Of a DNA stretch of 64,000 nucleotides, positions 34,458-43,408 are shown piece by piece. The position numbers were made by a program, and so were the translations under genes. Origin of the DNA: Maridesulfovibrio ferrireducens. Lineage in GTDB: Bacteria > Desulfobacterota > Desulfovibrionia > Desulfovibrionales > Desulfovibrionaceae. Position 1 is the stretch's first letter; every line of letters starts with the position of its first letter. The stretch lies in the NCBI RefSeq assembly GCF_016342405.1, contig NZ_JAEINN010000016.1, forward strand, positions 1 through 64,000, in the 5' to 3' direction. Under the pieces are notes generated by a model. That model saw only the letters and a program-made list of their open reading frames with translations. It ran no database searches and was not told the DNA's origin.

Positions 34458-35735
34458 ATGAGAAGCAAAAAAAATAATCCCGAATCAAAGAGAAAAAACA
34501 GCTATGGGAAAACCATCCGCAACTTTTGCGAAAAGTTACTGAGCCCTACTAAAAATGGAGGATGGCGACTGCCTATTCTCGCTGTTTTCTATATATTTGC
34601 GTATATTTTTTTCGACATGATGGTAGACAACCCCATCCGCCACTATATTTTCTGCATAGTCTTGGTGGTTTCGAGTCTTTATTTTTCATGGCGCATCGGT
34701 GGCAGAGAAACCATGACTTACGTAGGTTTTTTTAATATCTTTTTTGCCTTTATCTTTTCGCGCCTGCTTTACATGACAGGAAGTTTTTCATCAAAATTAT
34801 TTTTAAGCCGTTCTTTTATGGTACTGTACGTCACGGCGATTATTTTTATGTTTATTATGACCAAACGGAAATCTCCGGCAGACATAGAAAAAATAACCCG
34901 AGAAAAATCCATCCGGGAAGAGCAGCAAAAACGCAGACAACTGGAACTCATGGTCGCCACCGAAAAACTTACCGGAGACATGATAGTACAGGCAAACATG
35001 GTAAAAGATGAATTAATGGTACTTCAGAATTCATGGAAATCTCAAATTCATACTATAATTAATGATCTGCCCAAAGTAAAAGAACGAGAACTATATAACC
35101 AGATAGTTACTCCTTTTGAAGAAAGCATCGTGGAACATTTACGAGGACTTGAAAACAGATTATCCTTTAGACCTCAACTGATAGGACTTGATGAACTGGC
35201 AAAACTGCTGGAACAGAATCTGGATAATGACAAAAAAAGATTCCAGAAAAAACTGGATGCCGCCTTCAATTTCAAAGGCTGGGAAACAAGAGTAGAAGAA
35301 ATCTTCATTGACCGTTACAAGACATGGGAAATATTGCTAAATCTTTTAAGAAACAGCCAAACTGCAATGGAACTTAGGCAGATAGAACTTCTCCGTAAAG
35401 GAAGCGAAGAGTTCAAAGCCTATATTCCGCGACTTGCTATAATAGCCGATATCGTAGGTAAAAACGCAAGAATAAGAGTAATGGATACGGGCGGCGGCGT
35501 TCCTGAAGAAGGTTTGCAGGATCTTTTTAAAAGGGCTGTCCCTTCAACAAAACGACAAGGCAAAGCTATGGGACAAGGAACTCTTTTTGTAAAATTTTTC
35601 GGAGATAACATGGGATTTGACATCTCAGCCTCAAATACTGAAGCTCTCGGTTCAAAAGGACTCGAAGTATCCATACTTATCCCCCTCGGGACATTCGGTC
35701 CCGCCGGGGCTATTCCCGCAGGAGAAACAGCATGA
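34458..35735 (+). CDS. Membrane sensor kinase-like protein without a clear H-box
   Basis: 425 residues. Four or so membrane helices lie at about 36-135, a charged coiled-coil helix at 137-205, and a GHKL ATPase domain at about 285-415: N-box LLNLLRNSQTAME with Asn299, G1 VMDTGGGVP (Asp343), G2 MGQGTLFVKFF. The region where histidine kinases have HExxxP shows no such motif. His198 (SQIHTII) and His227 (VEHLRG) are the only candidates found there. It may be a divergent kinase or a GHKL protein that works otherwise. Its last codons overlap the response regulator's start (ATGA), so the two are almost surely partners. gspC follows them. Confidence 0.8.
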   Translation: MRSKKNNPESKRKNSYGKTIRNFCEKLLSPTKNGGWRLPILAVFYIFAYIFFDMMVDNPIRHYIFCIVLVVSSLYFSWRIGGRETMTYVGFFNIFFAFIFSRLLYMTGSFSSKLFLSRSFMVLYVTAIIFMFIMTKRKSPADIEKITREKSIREEQQKRRQLELMVATEKLTGDMIVQANMVKDELMVLQNSWKSQIHTIINDLPKVKERELYNQIVTPFEESIVEHLRGLENRLSFRPQLIGLDELAKLLEQNLDNDKKRFQKKLDAAFNFKGWETRVEEIFIDRYKTWEILLNLLRNSQTAMELRQIELLRKGSEEFKAYIPRLAIIADIVGKNARIRVMDTGGGVPEEGLQDLFKRAVPSTKRQGKAMGQGTLFVKFFGDNMGFDISASNTEALGSKGLEVSILIPLGTFGPAGAIPAGETA

Positions 35736-36637
35736 GCCCGGTTCAGGAACAACTCTTCTTTGTATTGGCGGACGATGACCCACGCTTGCATGAATACACA
35801 GTTTCAATTCTTCGCGAGGCCGGACTTCTCGAAAAGCATGAATCTTTCTATGATCCGGTTTCTTTTCTGGCATTCTTAAAAGAATCCGAAGAAGAACCGG
35901 ATGTAATTCTACTTGATGTGCACTTCGAAGGATCAGGATTAAGCGGAGTTGATATACTTCCCTTTATCCGTGAAGAATATCCCTATATTCCAGTTATTTT
36001 GTTGACAGGAATGGATGCAGAAGCAACAGATGAAGCTCAGTCTGATGTTTTCACTTTTTTCATCCCCAAGCCGGTTACTGAGGATCATCTCCTCAGAATG
36101 CTGCACTTTTACCTCGGCAAGAGCAGAAAAAGTGCAGAAAAAATCAGCACCCTCATGGATGAAATGGAAGAGGTCAAAGGATATCATCAACTCCTGGAGC
36201 AGGAAGTTGAAGAACTCCAGACGGAACAACGCAGGCTTGAATCTCTCTCCAAAGGTGAAAAATCCGACGGTAAAGGATTTGAAAAAGTCTCGGACATTCT
36301 TGAATCTCTGCTGACTAAAAGTCAGCCTATGCCAAGCTTTATTGCAGACCTTGAAAAGCTCTATTCAACCCAGTTCAAACTATTCAAAAAAGTTATTGAA
36401 ACTCTTATCCGCTTTGATGTACAGGACTCCGGCACTCCGGGCATGAATATTCACAAAGTTCAAGGGACTCAGAACGTATTCAGTGCAAGATTGTCACGAA
36501 AAGTACGCCTTTTCTATTATAGCTCAGCCAAGACCGCCAGAAAAAGACTAATAAGATTAGATATTTACCACGACACCAAGGGGATGGACAAGTGGATTAA
36601 AAACAACTACCATTCTTACGCTGAAAATGAAGAATAG
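35732..36637 (+). CDS. Response regulator with a RelE/ParE-like C-terminal domain
   Basis: 301 residues. The receiver (about 8-128) has ADDD at 13-16, acceptor Asp62 (ILLDVHFEG), Thr92 (LLTG) and Lys113 (PKP). A long coiled coil spans about 134-175 (MDEMEEVKGYHQLLEQEVEE). The end, about 203-285, has the pattern of RelE/ParE toxin folds: FIADLEKL, then PGMNIHKVQG, FSARLSRKVRLFYY, and LIRLDIYHD. This is the same order as in free toxins and the RelE-like modules of some helicases. There is no DNA-binding domain. A phosphorylation-controlled RNA- or protein-binding output is the natural guess. Coupled by ATGA to the kinase and 71 bases before gspC. Receiver sure; the RelE-like call is by pattern and needs a profile search. 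Confidence 0.78.
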   Translation: MSPVQEQLFFVLADDDPRLHEYTVSILREAGLLEKHESFYDPVSFLAFLKESEEEPDVILLDVHFEGSGLSGVDILPFIREEYPYIPVILLTGMDAEATDEAQSDVFTFFIPKPVTEDHLLRMLHFYLGKSRKSAEKISTLMDEMEEVKGYHQLLEQEVEELQTEQRRLESLSKGEKSDGKGFEKVSDILESLLTKSQPMPSFIADLEKLYSTQFKLFKKVIETLIRFDVQDSGTPGMNIHKVQGTQNVFSARLSRKVRLFYYSSAKTARKRLIRLDIYHDTKGMDKWIKNNYHSYAENEE

Positions 36638-36708
36638 TGCCCGTGCACTAAGCTGTTTATTTCGAACAAAGAATAACGACCGACATAAGAACAGGATATT
36701 CACTGGAC

Positions 36709-37485
36709 ATGGAGCTTAAAGACACTAAATTTCCGGCATGGATATGGCCGCTAGCTTTCGGGCTTGCTGTTGCATACCTTGTTTCGTCATACATTCCAAA
36801 ACCTTCACCCACAGCTCCTATTCTGGGTGAATCTTTTACGACATCTACAGCCGATAAAATTTCAAAAGATTCAGCAGTTATCCTTGAACGCAACATCTTA
36901 AGCCTTGATAACCCTACTGAAATCCAGAAAAAAGCCACCGTGACCCCAAACACATGGGCTCTGGTCGGCATAATAACCGGCGAAGTGGACATGGCTGTGT
37001 TCAGAATAAAAGATGAAACTATTATTCTACGTGAAGGAGAAGATCACGAAGGCTGGACTCTTGATGAAATTAAGCCTCAATATGTACTCTGGAAATTTGG
37101 ACGTGAAGAAAAGAAAGTTGCCATGTGGGATCAGGTTCAAAGCTTGAAACTTGTCCGCGGTAAAACTAATAAGCTTATTATTGATAAAACCGAAGCATCC
37201 GCGGTACTTGAAGATCCTAACGCATTTTTAAGTCAGGCTCTTTTTAAACCCAATAATAAAAACGGCAAGACTCAAGGGTTCCGCATAACTAATATCAAGC
37301 AGAATTCAATGCTCCGCAAACTCGGTCTTGAAAATGGTGATGTCCTTATGCGCATCAACGGAGAAATGATCAACGGACCAACCAAACTGCTTCAGGTATA
37401 CGGCTCAATGGCCGGAGCAACTGCTATTTATATTGACGTGGAACGTAATGACCAAATCCTGTCACTCGTAGTTGAACTCAAGTAG
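36709..37485 (+). CDS. gspC: Type II secretion system protein GspC with PDZ domain
   Basis: 258-residue bitopic inner-membrane protein that connects the platform to the secretin. Membrane helix at about 10-26 (FPAWIWPLAFGLAVAYLV), HR domain at about 80-145 (LVGIITGEVDMAVFRIKDE and the following strands), PDZ domain at about 180-258 (FRITNIKQNSMLRKLGLENGDVL). It lies on plus, upstream of gspF and away from the pseudopilin operon. The secretin gene gspD, usually the next gene, is missing here. Confidence 0.9.
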   Translation: MELKDTKFPAWIWPLAFGLAVAYLVSSYIPKPSPTAPILGESFTTSTADKISKDSAVILERNILSLDNPTEIQKKATVTPNTWALVGIITGEVDMAVFRIKDETIILREGEDHEGWTLDEIKPQYVLWKFGREEKKVAMWDQVQSLKLVRGKTNKLIIDKTEASAVLEDPNAFLSQALFKPNNKNGKTQGFRITNIKQNSMLRKLGLENGDVLMRINGEMINGPTKLLQVYGSMAGATAIYIDVERNDQILSLVVELK

Positions 37486-37499
37486 GAATTTAAGCAGGA

Positions 37500-38711
37500 A
37501 TGCCGACTTATCAATATAGAGCAGTCACGAACGAAGGTAAAAAAAAGAAGGGATTCGTCGAAGCCTCCTCGCAATCCAAAGCTTTTGCCACCCTGCAAAG
37601 TAAAGGGCTTATGCCTTTGCGGCTGGAGCAGGTAAAATCCACCCAAAAGGATGCTTCTTCTAACAAATCAATTACCTCTTCACTTACAATCGGCGGTAAG
37701 ATAAGACTTGGTGAATCCTTTTATTACTTAGGAATTTTGATCCAAAGCGGAACAGCTCTGGCTCAGTCACTTGATATGATGTCCCGCATGACTTCCGGAT
37801 TTGCCAGCCGGATATGGATGGAAATCAGAGATGCAGTTCAATCCGGTGAAAGCTTTTCATCCTGTCTGAATAAATATCCGAAACTATTCCCTCCAGTCTA
37901 TGTCGGGATGGTTCAAGTTGCCGAGTCGGTCGGCAAGCTCGGTGATGTTCTGGAGAACATTGCCCAGTACGAAGAAGAACGGGCTGAAGTAAGCGGCAGG
38001 CTTATGACTGCCATGGTTTATCCATGCGTAATTCTTATGATCGGCCTAGGCGCTGTATACTTTCTTCTTTCTGCGGTTCTCCCTAAAATTACCGGAATTT
38101 TCCAAGCTTCAAAGAGCGAACTGCCAACTTCCACCAAGATCGTAGTTGCACTGGGTAACACTCTTGGAGACCTTGGAATCATGGCTCTGATTGTTCCTGC
38201 CGCCATAATTTTCGTACTTATAAGCGCATACAAATCTGTGCCTGCATTTAGAGAAAAAGTTGATGCCATGCTCTGGAAACTTCCGCTGGTTCAAAAAAGC
38301 ACTCTTGCCCGTTTTTCAGGCATTCTGGGCTTTCAGCTTGATGCGGGGATTCCTCTTGTTCAAGGAATGGAAAGCTCTGCCAAAGCCGTAAAATCATCTT
38401 TTTTCAAGAAAAAAATTGCAGAAGCAAAAGAAGAAGTAGCCACAGGACGGACCTTAAGCTCTGTTTTTGCAGAACAAAAAATTTACCCGGACATCTACAT
38501 ACTCACCCTCACTGCAGGCCAGAAATCAGGCCAGCTCGGTAAGTTTCTACAACGCATGGGCACCATTTTTGAGCGCGATGTGGATAACTTTATGAAACGA
38601 GTCGTTGCACTGGCTGAACCAATGCTTCTGCTGTTCATCGGTATGCTCATCGCTTTTATCGTTGTCGCAATCATGGGTCCTATCTTCGACCTGACAACCC
38701 TCGTAAAATAG
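37500..38711 (+). CDS. gspF: Type II secretion system inner-membrane protein GspF
   Basis: 403-residue polytopic platform protein. Starts MPTYQYRAVTNEGKKKKGF, as nearly all GspF/PilC proteins do, and has two GspF domains (about 70-195 and 275-395) with YLGILIQSGTALAQSL and FSGILGFQLDAGIPLVQGM. Three hydrophobic segments (about 170-190, 225-245, 375-400). It follows gspC by 14 bases; gspE, whose product works with it, is absent. kdsD follows 12 bases later, so the gsp unit runs directly into glycan genes. Confidence 0.94.
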   Translation: MPTYQYRAVTNEGKKKKGFVEASSQSKAFATLQSKGLMPLRLEQVKSTQKDASSNKSITSSLTIGGKIRLGESFYYLGILIQSGTALAQSLDMMSRMTSGFASRIWMEIRDAVQSGESFSSCLNKYPKLFPPVYVGMVQVAESVGKLGDVLENIAQYEEERAEVSGRLMTAMVYPCVILMIGLGAVYFLLSAVLPKITGIFQASKSELPTSTKIVVALGNTLGDLGIMALIVPAAIIFVLISAYKSVPAFREKVDAMLWKLPLVQKSTLARFSGILGFQLDAGIPLVQGMESSAKAVKSSFFKKKIAEAKEEVATGRTLSSVFAEQKIYPDIYILTLTAGQKSGQLGKFLQRMGTIFERDVDNFMKRVVALAEPMLLLFIGMLIAFIVVAIMGPIFDLTTLVK

Positions 38712-38723
38712 GAATTTCAAATA

Positions 38724-39725
38724 ATGACGGATAAACAACTGTCTGATTTCATTGATAGGGGACGTGAAGTCCTTGCTATTGAAGAAAAAGGACTCGCTTC
38801 CATACGAAAAAATCTGGGGTTCGGCTTTGCTAAAGCTGTCGAAATGCTGGCTGGATGCAAAGGACGCGTAATCATTACCGGACTTGGAAAATCAGGTCTT
38901 GTCGGCCGTAAAATTGCCGCCACCATGTCCAGCACCGGCTCCCCTTCTTTTTTCCTGCATCCGGTCGAAGCAGCACATGGTGATTTAGGAATGGTCCGGT
39001 CAGATGACGTGGTTATAGCCATTTCCAACAGCGGAGAAACAGATGAGCTGAACTCCCTGCTCCCTGCAATCCGGTCCTTTGAAACAAAGATCATTTCCAT
39101 TACTTCCAACGGTGAATCCACAATGGCCCGACTCTCCGATGTTGTCATCGAGGCGAAGGTTCCCTGCGAAGCCTGTTCCCACGGACTGGCTCCCACCGCC
39201 AGCACCACTGCCGCCTTGGCACTAGGTGATGCTCTGGCTGTCTGCCTCATGGATCACAAAGATTTTGACAGTATAGATTTTAAAAAATTCCATCCCGGGG
39301 GAACACTTGGACGCAGACTTACTCTGTGCATAAGCGAACTGATGCACACTGATAATATTCCTTCTGCGCCTGAAAACAGTCTACTCTCCGAAGCTCTGAA
39401 CATCCTTGATACGGGAAAACTAGGTCTTATTGCCCTCACTTCAGCCGGAAACAAGCTGACTGGAGTAATCACCGACGGAGATGTTCGCAGATTAGTATGT
39501 GCAGGCAAACTGAATTCATCTGAACCTGCTTCCGAAGTTATGGCTAAAAACCCGTTGCGGGTAACGCCTGATATGTCAGCAGCACAAGCGCTTGATTTGA
39601 TGGAAGCTAAAGAAATTACAGTTCTTCCCGTTGTGGATGAGAACGGAAAAATTTCAGGCATGATCCATCTCCATGATCTGCTTGGTAAAGGCAGACTCAA
39701 ATTCGCGGAAACCACGAGAGGGTAA
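38724..39725 (+). CDS. kdsD: D-arabinose 5-phosphate isomerase
   Basis: 333-residue SIS-CBS-CBS enzyme (KdsD/GutQ type) that converts ribulose-5-phosphate into arabinose-5-phosphate for Kdo and so for LPS. The SIS domain has ITGLGKSGLVGRKIAAT, FFLHPVEAAHGDLGM and SNSGETDEL; FHPGGTLGRR links to two CBS motifs (LIALTSAGNKLTGVITDGDVR and ITVLPVVDENGKISGMI). Length is right for the family. It lies 6 bases before asnB. The first clear glycan gene of the long plus-strand run. Confidence 0.94.
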   Translation: MTDKQLSDFIDRGREVLAIEEKGLASIRKNLGFGFAKAVEMLAGCKGRVIITGLGKSGLVGRKIAATMSSTGSPSFFLHPVEAAHGDLGMVRSDDVVIAISNSGETDELNSLLPAIRSFETKIISITSNGESTMARLSDVVIEAKVPCEACSHGLAPTASTTAALALGDALAVCLMDHKDFDSIDFKKFHPGGTLGRRLTLCISELMHTDNIPSAPENSLLSEALNILDTGKLGLIALTSAGNKLTGVITDGDVRRLVCAGKLNSSEPASEVMAKNPLRVTPDMSAAQALDLMEAKEITVLPVVDENGKISGMIHLHDLLGKGRLKFAETTRG

Positions 39726-39731
39726 CCCTGC

Positions 39732-41693
39732 ATGTGCGGTATCGCCGGACTTATTGATTTTTCCAAAAGTACGAATTCTGAACAGCTACTCCAAATGGCC
39801 AAAAGCATGGGGTATGCACAACGCTCACGGGGACCGGACGGTTCAGGACAATGGGCAGATCCGGAATCCGGCATAGCCCTTGATCACCGTCGCCTTGCTA
39901 TTATCGACCTGACCGAAGAAGGCGTTCAACCCATGACCAGCCGCTCGGGCCGGTTTGTAACGGTCTACAATGGTGAAATTTACAGTTACCGCGATCAACG
40001 CGAGAAACTTGAAAAAACATCAACATTCCAAGGCTGGAGAGGCCATTCCGACACTGAGGTAATGCTCGAAGCTATCGAACAGTGGGGACTGGAAAAGGCA
40101 CTGGAATCTTTCAGTGGCATGTTTGCCATAGCTCTCTGGGATCGTGAGGAACGCAAACTGTTTCTCGCCCGTGATCGCATGGGTGAAAAGCCGCTCTATT
40201 ATTCAACGCAAGGCAATACTTTTCTGTTCGGATCAGAGCTTAAAGCGCTCATGACTTATGAAGGATTTGAGAAAAAAGTCGACCGTAATTCTCTTTCATC
40301 ATATCTGCGCTACCACTATGTCCCGGCTCCGCACACAATTTTTAAAAATGTTCACGTCCTCATGCCCGGCACATGGCTGAGCATATCTCATGACGGAACA
40401 ATTTCTGAGCCTGCGGAGTATTGGTCTCTTCTTGATTCCGCACGCGAAGCTGAAAGCAAAATATTCACAGCGCCCGATTCCGACATAATCAATACTCTGG
40501 AAGATCTGCTCTTAAAAGTTGTCGAGCGTGAAATGATTTCGGATGTTCCGCTCGGTGCATTTCTATCAGGCGGAATTGACTCGTCACTTATCGTATCTTT
40601 AATGCAGCAGTGTGCGCTGTCGCCAGTCAAAACATTCACCATCGGTTTTGATGACGAAGCATATAATGAGGCGAACGATGCAAAGCTGGTAGCACAACAT
40701 ATCGGAACAGAGCACACCGAGCTATATGTCTCGCCGAAAGATGCACTTGAAATTATCCCTTCGATTCCCCAAATATGGGATCAACCTTTTTCCGATGCCT
40801 CGCAGATTCCGACTCACCTTGTTTCGCGCATGACCCGCGAACATGTAACCGTTGCCCTTTCAGGCGATGGCGGTGACGAACTTTTCGCTGGCTACAACCG
40901 CCATTTCAGAGGCTGTTCCTTATGGAATAAGCTTGAACATTTCCCAGTATCATTGCGTTCAATTATGGCAGAAGCCATCTTAAGAGTATCACCAGAAACA
41001 CTGAACGAAATTTTTGATATACTCGAGCCCATCATACCGGAAAAGCTACGCATGAGACTGCCCGGACAGAAGCTGCATAAACTTGCCCATGTTATGGACG
41101 CAGATTCTGCTTCGGATTATTACACAGCCCTCACGTCAAACTGGCTGAATCCTGAAACAACCGTCATGAGCGGTCGGGAAATAGTCAGTCCGTTCCAGAA
41201 TTATTCTATGCAGCCGAGCACAAAAAACCTTACCGCATGGATGCAGTTCATGGACGCGGCTACATATCTGCCCGATGATATCCTGACCAAAGTCGATCGC
41301 GCGGCAATGGCTGTAAGCCTCGAAACAAGAGCTCCTTTCCTTGATCATGAGATAGTTGAATTTTCTCAGCGGCTGCCCATGCATCTCAGAATGCAGAACG
41401 GACAAGGCAAATATGCTCTACGCAAAATTTTATACAAATATGTTCCTAAAAATCTCATTGAACGCCCCAAAATGGGCTTCGGTATCCCGATCGACAACTG
41501 GCTGCGCGGGCCTCTGCGCGAATGGGCTGACAATCTGCTATCACCGGAACGTTTAGCGGATGACGGCTATTTCAACGGGCGGACCGTACAAAAAGCATGG
41601 CATGAACATCTGAGCGGCGAAAAAGACAACCATTACCGGATCTGGAATATCCTTGTATTCCAGTCATGGATGGATCACTGGGATGTTTCATGA
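39732..41693 (+). CDS. asnB: Asparagine synthase-like glutamine amidotransferase
   Basis: 653 residues. After Met removal Cys2 (MCGIAGLIDF) is the glutaminase nucleophile; the synthetase domain has the PP-loop LSGGIDSSLIVSL and SGDGGDELFAGYNRH. AsnB makes asparagine from aspartate, ATP and glutamine, but AsnB-like proteins inside polysaccharide loci commonly amidate uronic acids instead. Flanked by kdsD and a PglA-like glycosyltransferase whose ATG overlaps its stop (ATGA). The WbpE-like aminotransferase 10 kb on also hints at uronic-acid sugars. Confidence 0.9.
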   Translation: MCGIAGLIDFSKSTNSEQLLQMAKSMGYAQRSRGPDGSGQWADPESGIALDHRRLAIIDLTEEGVQPMTSRSGRFVTVYNGEIYSYRDQREKLEKTSTFQGWRGHSDTEVMLEAIEQWGLEKALESFSGMFAIALWDREERKLFLARDRMGEKPLYYSTQGNTFLFGSELKALMTYEGFEKKVDRNSLSSYLRYHYVPAPHTIFKNVHVLMPGTWLSISHDGTISEPAEYWSLLDSAREAESKIFTAPDSDIINTLEDLLLKVVEREMISDVPLGAFLSGGIDSSLIVSLMQQCALSPVKTFTIGFDDEAYNEANDAKLVAQHIGTEHTELYVSPKDALEIIPSIPQIWDQPFSDASQIPTHLVSRMTREHVTVALSGDGGDELFAGYNRHFRGCSLWNKLEHFPVSLRSIMAEAILRVSPETLNEIFDILEPIIPEKLRMRLPGQKLHKLAHVMDADSASDYYTALTSNWLNPETTVMSGREIVSPFQNYSMQPSTKNLTAWMQFMDAATYLPDDILTKVDRAAMAVSLETRAPFLDHEIVEFSQRLPMHLRMQNGQGKYALRKILYKYVPKNLIERPKMGFGIPIDNWLRGPLREWADNLLSPERLADDGYFNGRTVQKAWHEHLSGEKDNHYRIWNILVFQSWMDHWDVS

Positions 41694-42799
41694 AAGTTGC
41701 TGTTATAGGTGGATATGGACCTTCTCTTATAAATTTTAGAGGCTCCATGCTCCGCGCCATGAAAAGCGCAGGACATGAGGTTTATGGGATTGCACCTCAA
41801 GACAGCCCTGATGTCGCCGAAAAGCTTGCTGCTATGGGTGTTAACTATATTCCAGCCCCGATCAGACGCACGGGAATGAACCCTTTGCGTGATGCTGTCA
41901 CCGTCTATTCTTTATTTCGTATATTACGTGAAATTAAACCGGACGCAGTACTTTCTTACACAATCAAGCCTGTAATTTACGGTTCTCTGGCAGCGAAAAT
42001 GGCCGGAGTTCCCTCAATTTTTTCTATGATAACCGGACTCGGCTATGCCTTCGGTGATACTGGCGGAAAACGCGCTCTGCTTTTCCAACTGGTTAAAAAC
42101 ATGTACCGTTTCGGCCTAGCTATGAATTACGGGGTTATGTTTCAAAATCCCGATGATCGGAATCTATTTATCAAGCTTGGAATAATCAAAAAAAATAAGC
42201 CGACTTTTATTACAAACGGTTCAGGCGTTGACCTTAATCATTTTTGTACCATGCCTGTTAAACATGATGCGCCTGTATTTTTGTGCATATCAAGATTACT
42301 GAAAGAAAAAGGCGTACGCGAATTTGCTCATGCTTCAATACACCTGAAGAAAAAATATCCTCAGGCGCAGTTCAGACTTGTCGGGCCTCACGACCCGGGC
42401 CCTGATTCCATAAGTGACCAGATAATCGAAAAATGGAAATCCGGCGGGGTTGAATGCGTCGGTCCTGTTGATGATGTGCGCGATGAACTGGAAAACTGCT
42501 CAGTATATGTACTGCCTTCGTACAGAGAGGGCACACCCCGCTCAGTGCTGGAAGCTATGTCCACAGGCAGAGCTATTGTCACCACCGACACTCCCGGTTG
42601 TCGCGAGACTGTTCTTGACGGAAGTAACGGCTTTCTGGTTCCGGTGAAAAATGTTCCTGCCCTTGAGATGGCTATGGAAAAATTTATCACCTCCCCCGAA
42701 CTTATTCGCACTATGGGCGGAAAAAGCTGTGATATTGCCGCAGAAAAATATGATGTTAACAAGGTCAACTCGACCATAATGAAAGCAATGGGACTCTAA
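41690..42799 (+). CDS. Glycosyltransferase family 4 (PglA-like)
   Basis: 369 residues from ATG 41690, overlapping asnB by 4 bases (the frame opens earlier at 41666). GT-B fold, with MKVAVIGGYGPSLINFRGSML at the start, GVDLNHF, ISRLLKEKGVREF, LVGPHDPG and the donor-site block PSYREGTPRSVLEAM with the EX7E motif. This resembles PglA, which adds HexNAc to undecaprenyl-PP-bacillosamine. With the PglC-like enzyme directly after it, the second sugar of a lipid-linked glycan is its likely product. Confidence 0.88.
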   Translation: MKVAVIGGYGPSLINFRGSMLRAMKSAGHEVYGIAPQDSPDVAEKLAAMGVNYIPAPIRRTGMNPLRDAVTVYSLFRILREIKPDAVLSYTIKPVIYGSLAAKMAGVPSIFSMITGLGYAFGDTGGKRALLFQLVKNMYRFGLAMNYGVMFQNPDDRNLFIKLGIIKKNKPTFITNGSGVDLNHFCTMPVKHDAPVFLCISRLLKEKGVREFAHASIHLKKKYPQAQFRLVGPHDPGPDSISDQIIEKWKSGGVECVGPVDDVRDELENCSVYVLPSYREGTPRSVLEAMSTGRAIVTTDTPGCRETVLDGSNGFLVPVKNVPALEMAMEKFITSPELIRTMGGKSCDIAAEKYDVNKVNSTIMKAMGL

Positions 42800-42802
42800 A
42801 AT

Positions 42803-43408
42803 ATGACACTTAAAAGAGCATTTGATCTTGCAGTGGCTGTTCCTGCCCTCATAATATTTTTCCCTGTTCTGATAATTATCGCCATTGCCATCCATCGCAA
42901 AATGGGCGGCGGAATATTTTTTTTACAAAGAAGGCCGGGGCTACATGGTAAGCCTTTTAATATACTTAAATTCAAGACCATGTCCGACGCAAAAGACAAA
43001 GACGGCAATCTACTGCCGGACTCGCAGAGACTCACTAAATTTGGACGTTTTCTACGTTCGTCCTCCCTTGATGAATTACCGGAACTGGTAAATGTAATCT
43101 TCGGTGACATGTCCCTAGTAGGGCCGCGACCATTGCTTATGCAATACCTTGAGCGTTACACTCCTGAACAAGCAAGAAGGCACGAAGTTCTGCCCGGCAT
43201 AACAGGATGGGCACAGGTTAACGGACGCAATGCCATTTCATGGGACGACAAATTCAAACTTGATATCTGGTACGTTGAGAATTACAGTATCCCGCTGGAT
43301 ATAAAGATACTTTTCATGACCGTAGCCCGTGTATTTAAACGGGAAGGAATCAGCCAGACCGGGCACGCAACAGCTGAAGAATTTATGGGAAAGAAAAAGA
43401 ATATATGA
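42803..43408 (+). CDS. Initiating sugar-phosphate transferase (PglC-like)
   Basis: 201-residue monotopic phosphoglycosyl transferase that loads a sugar phosphate on undecaprenyl phosphate. One re-entrant hydrophobic helix is at about 8-28 (AVAVPALIIFFPVLIIIAIA), then ILKFKTM, SSLDELPEL with the catalytic Asp-Glu pair, GDMSLVGPRPLL, and LPGITGWAQVNGRN. The size is that of PglC, not the large WbaP. Given the pglD/E/F genes next to it, UDP-diNAcBac is the expected donor. Three bases from the GT4 gene and overlapping pglD by 4. Confidence 0.92.
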   Translation: MTLKRAFDLAVAVPALIIFFPVLIIIAIAIHRKMGGGIFFLQRRPGLHGKPFNILKFKTMSDAKDKDGNLLPDSQRLTKFGRFLRSSSLDELPELVNVIFGDMSLVGPRPLLMQYLERYTPEQARRHEVLPGITGWAQVNGRNAISWDDKFKLDIWYVENYSIPLDIKILFMTVARVFKREGISQTGHATAEEFMGKKKNI

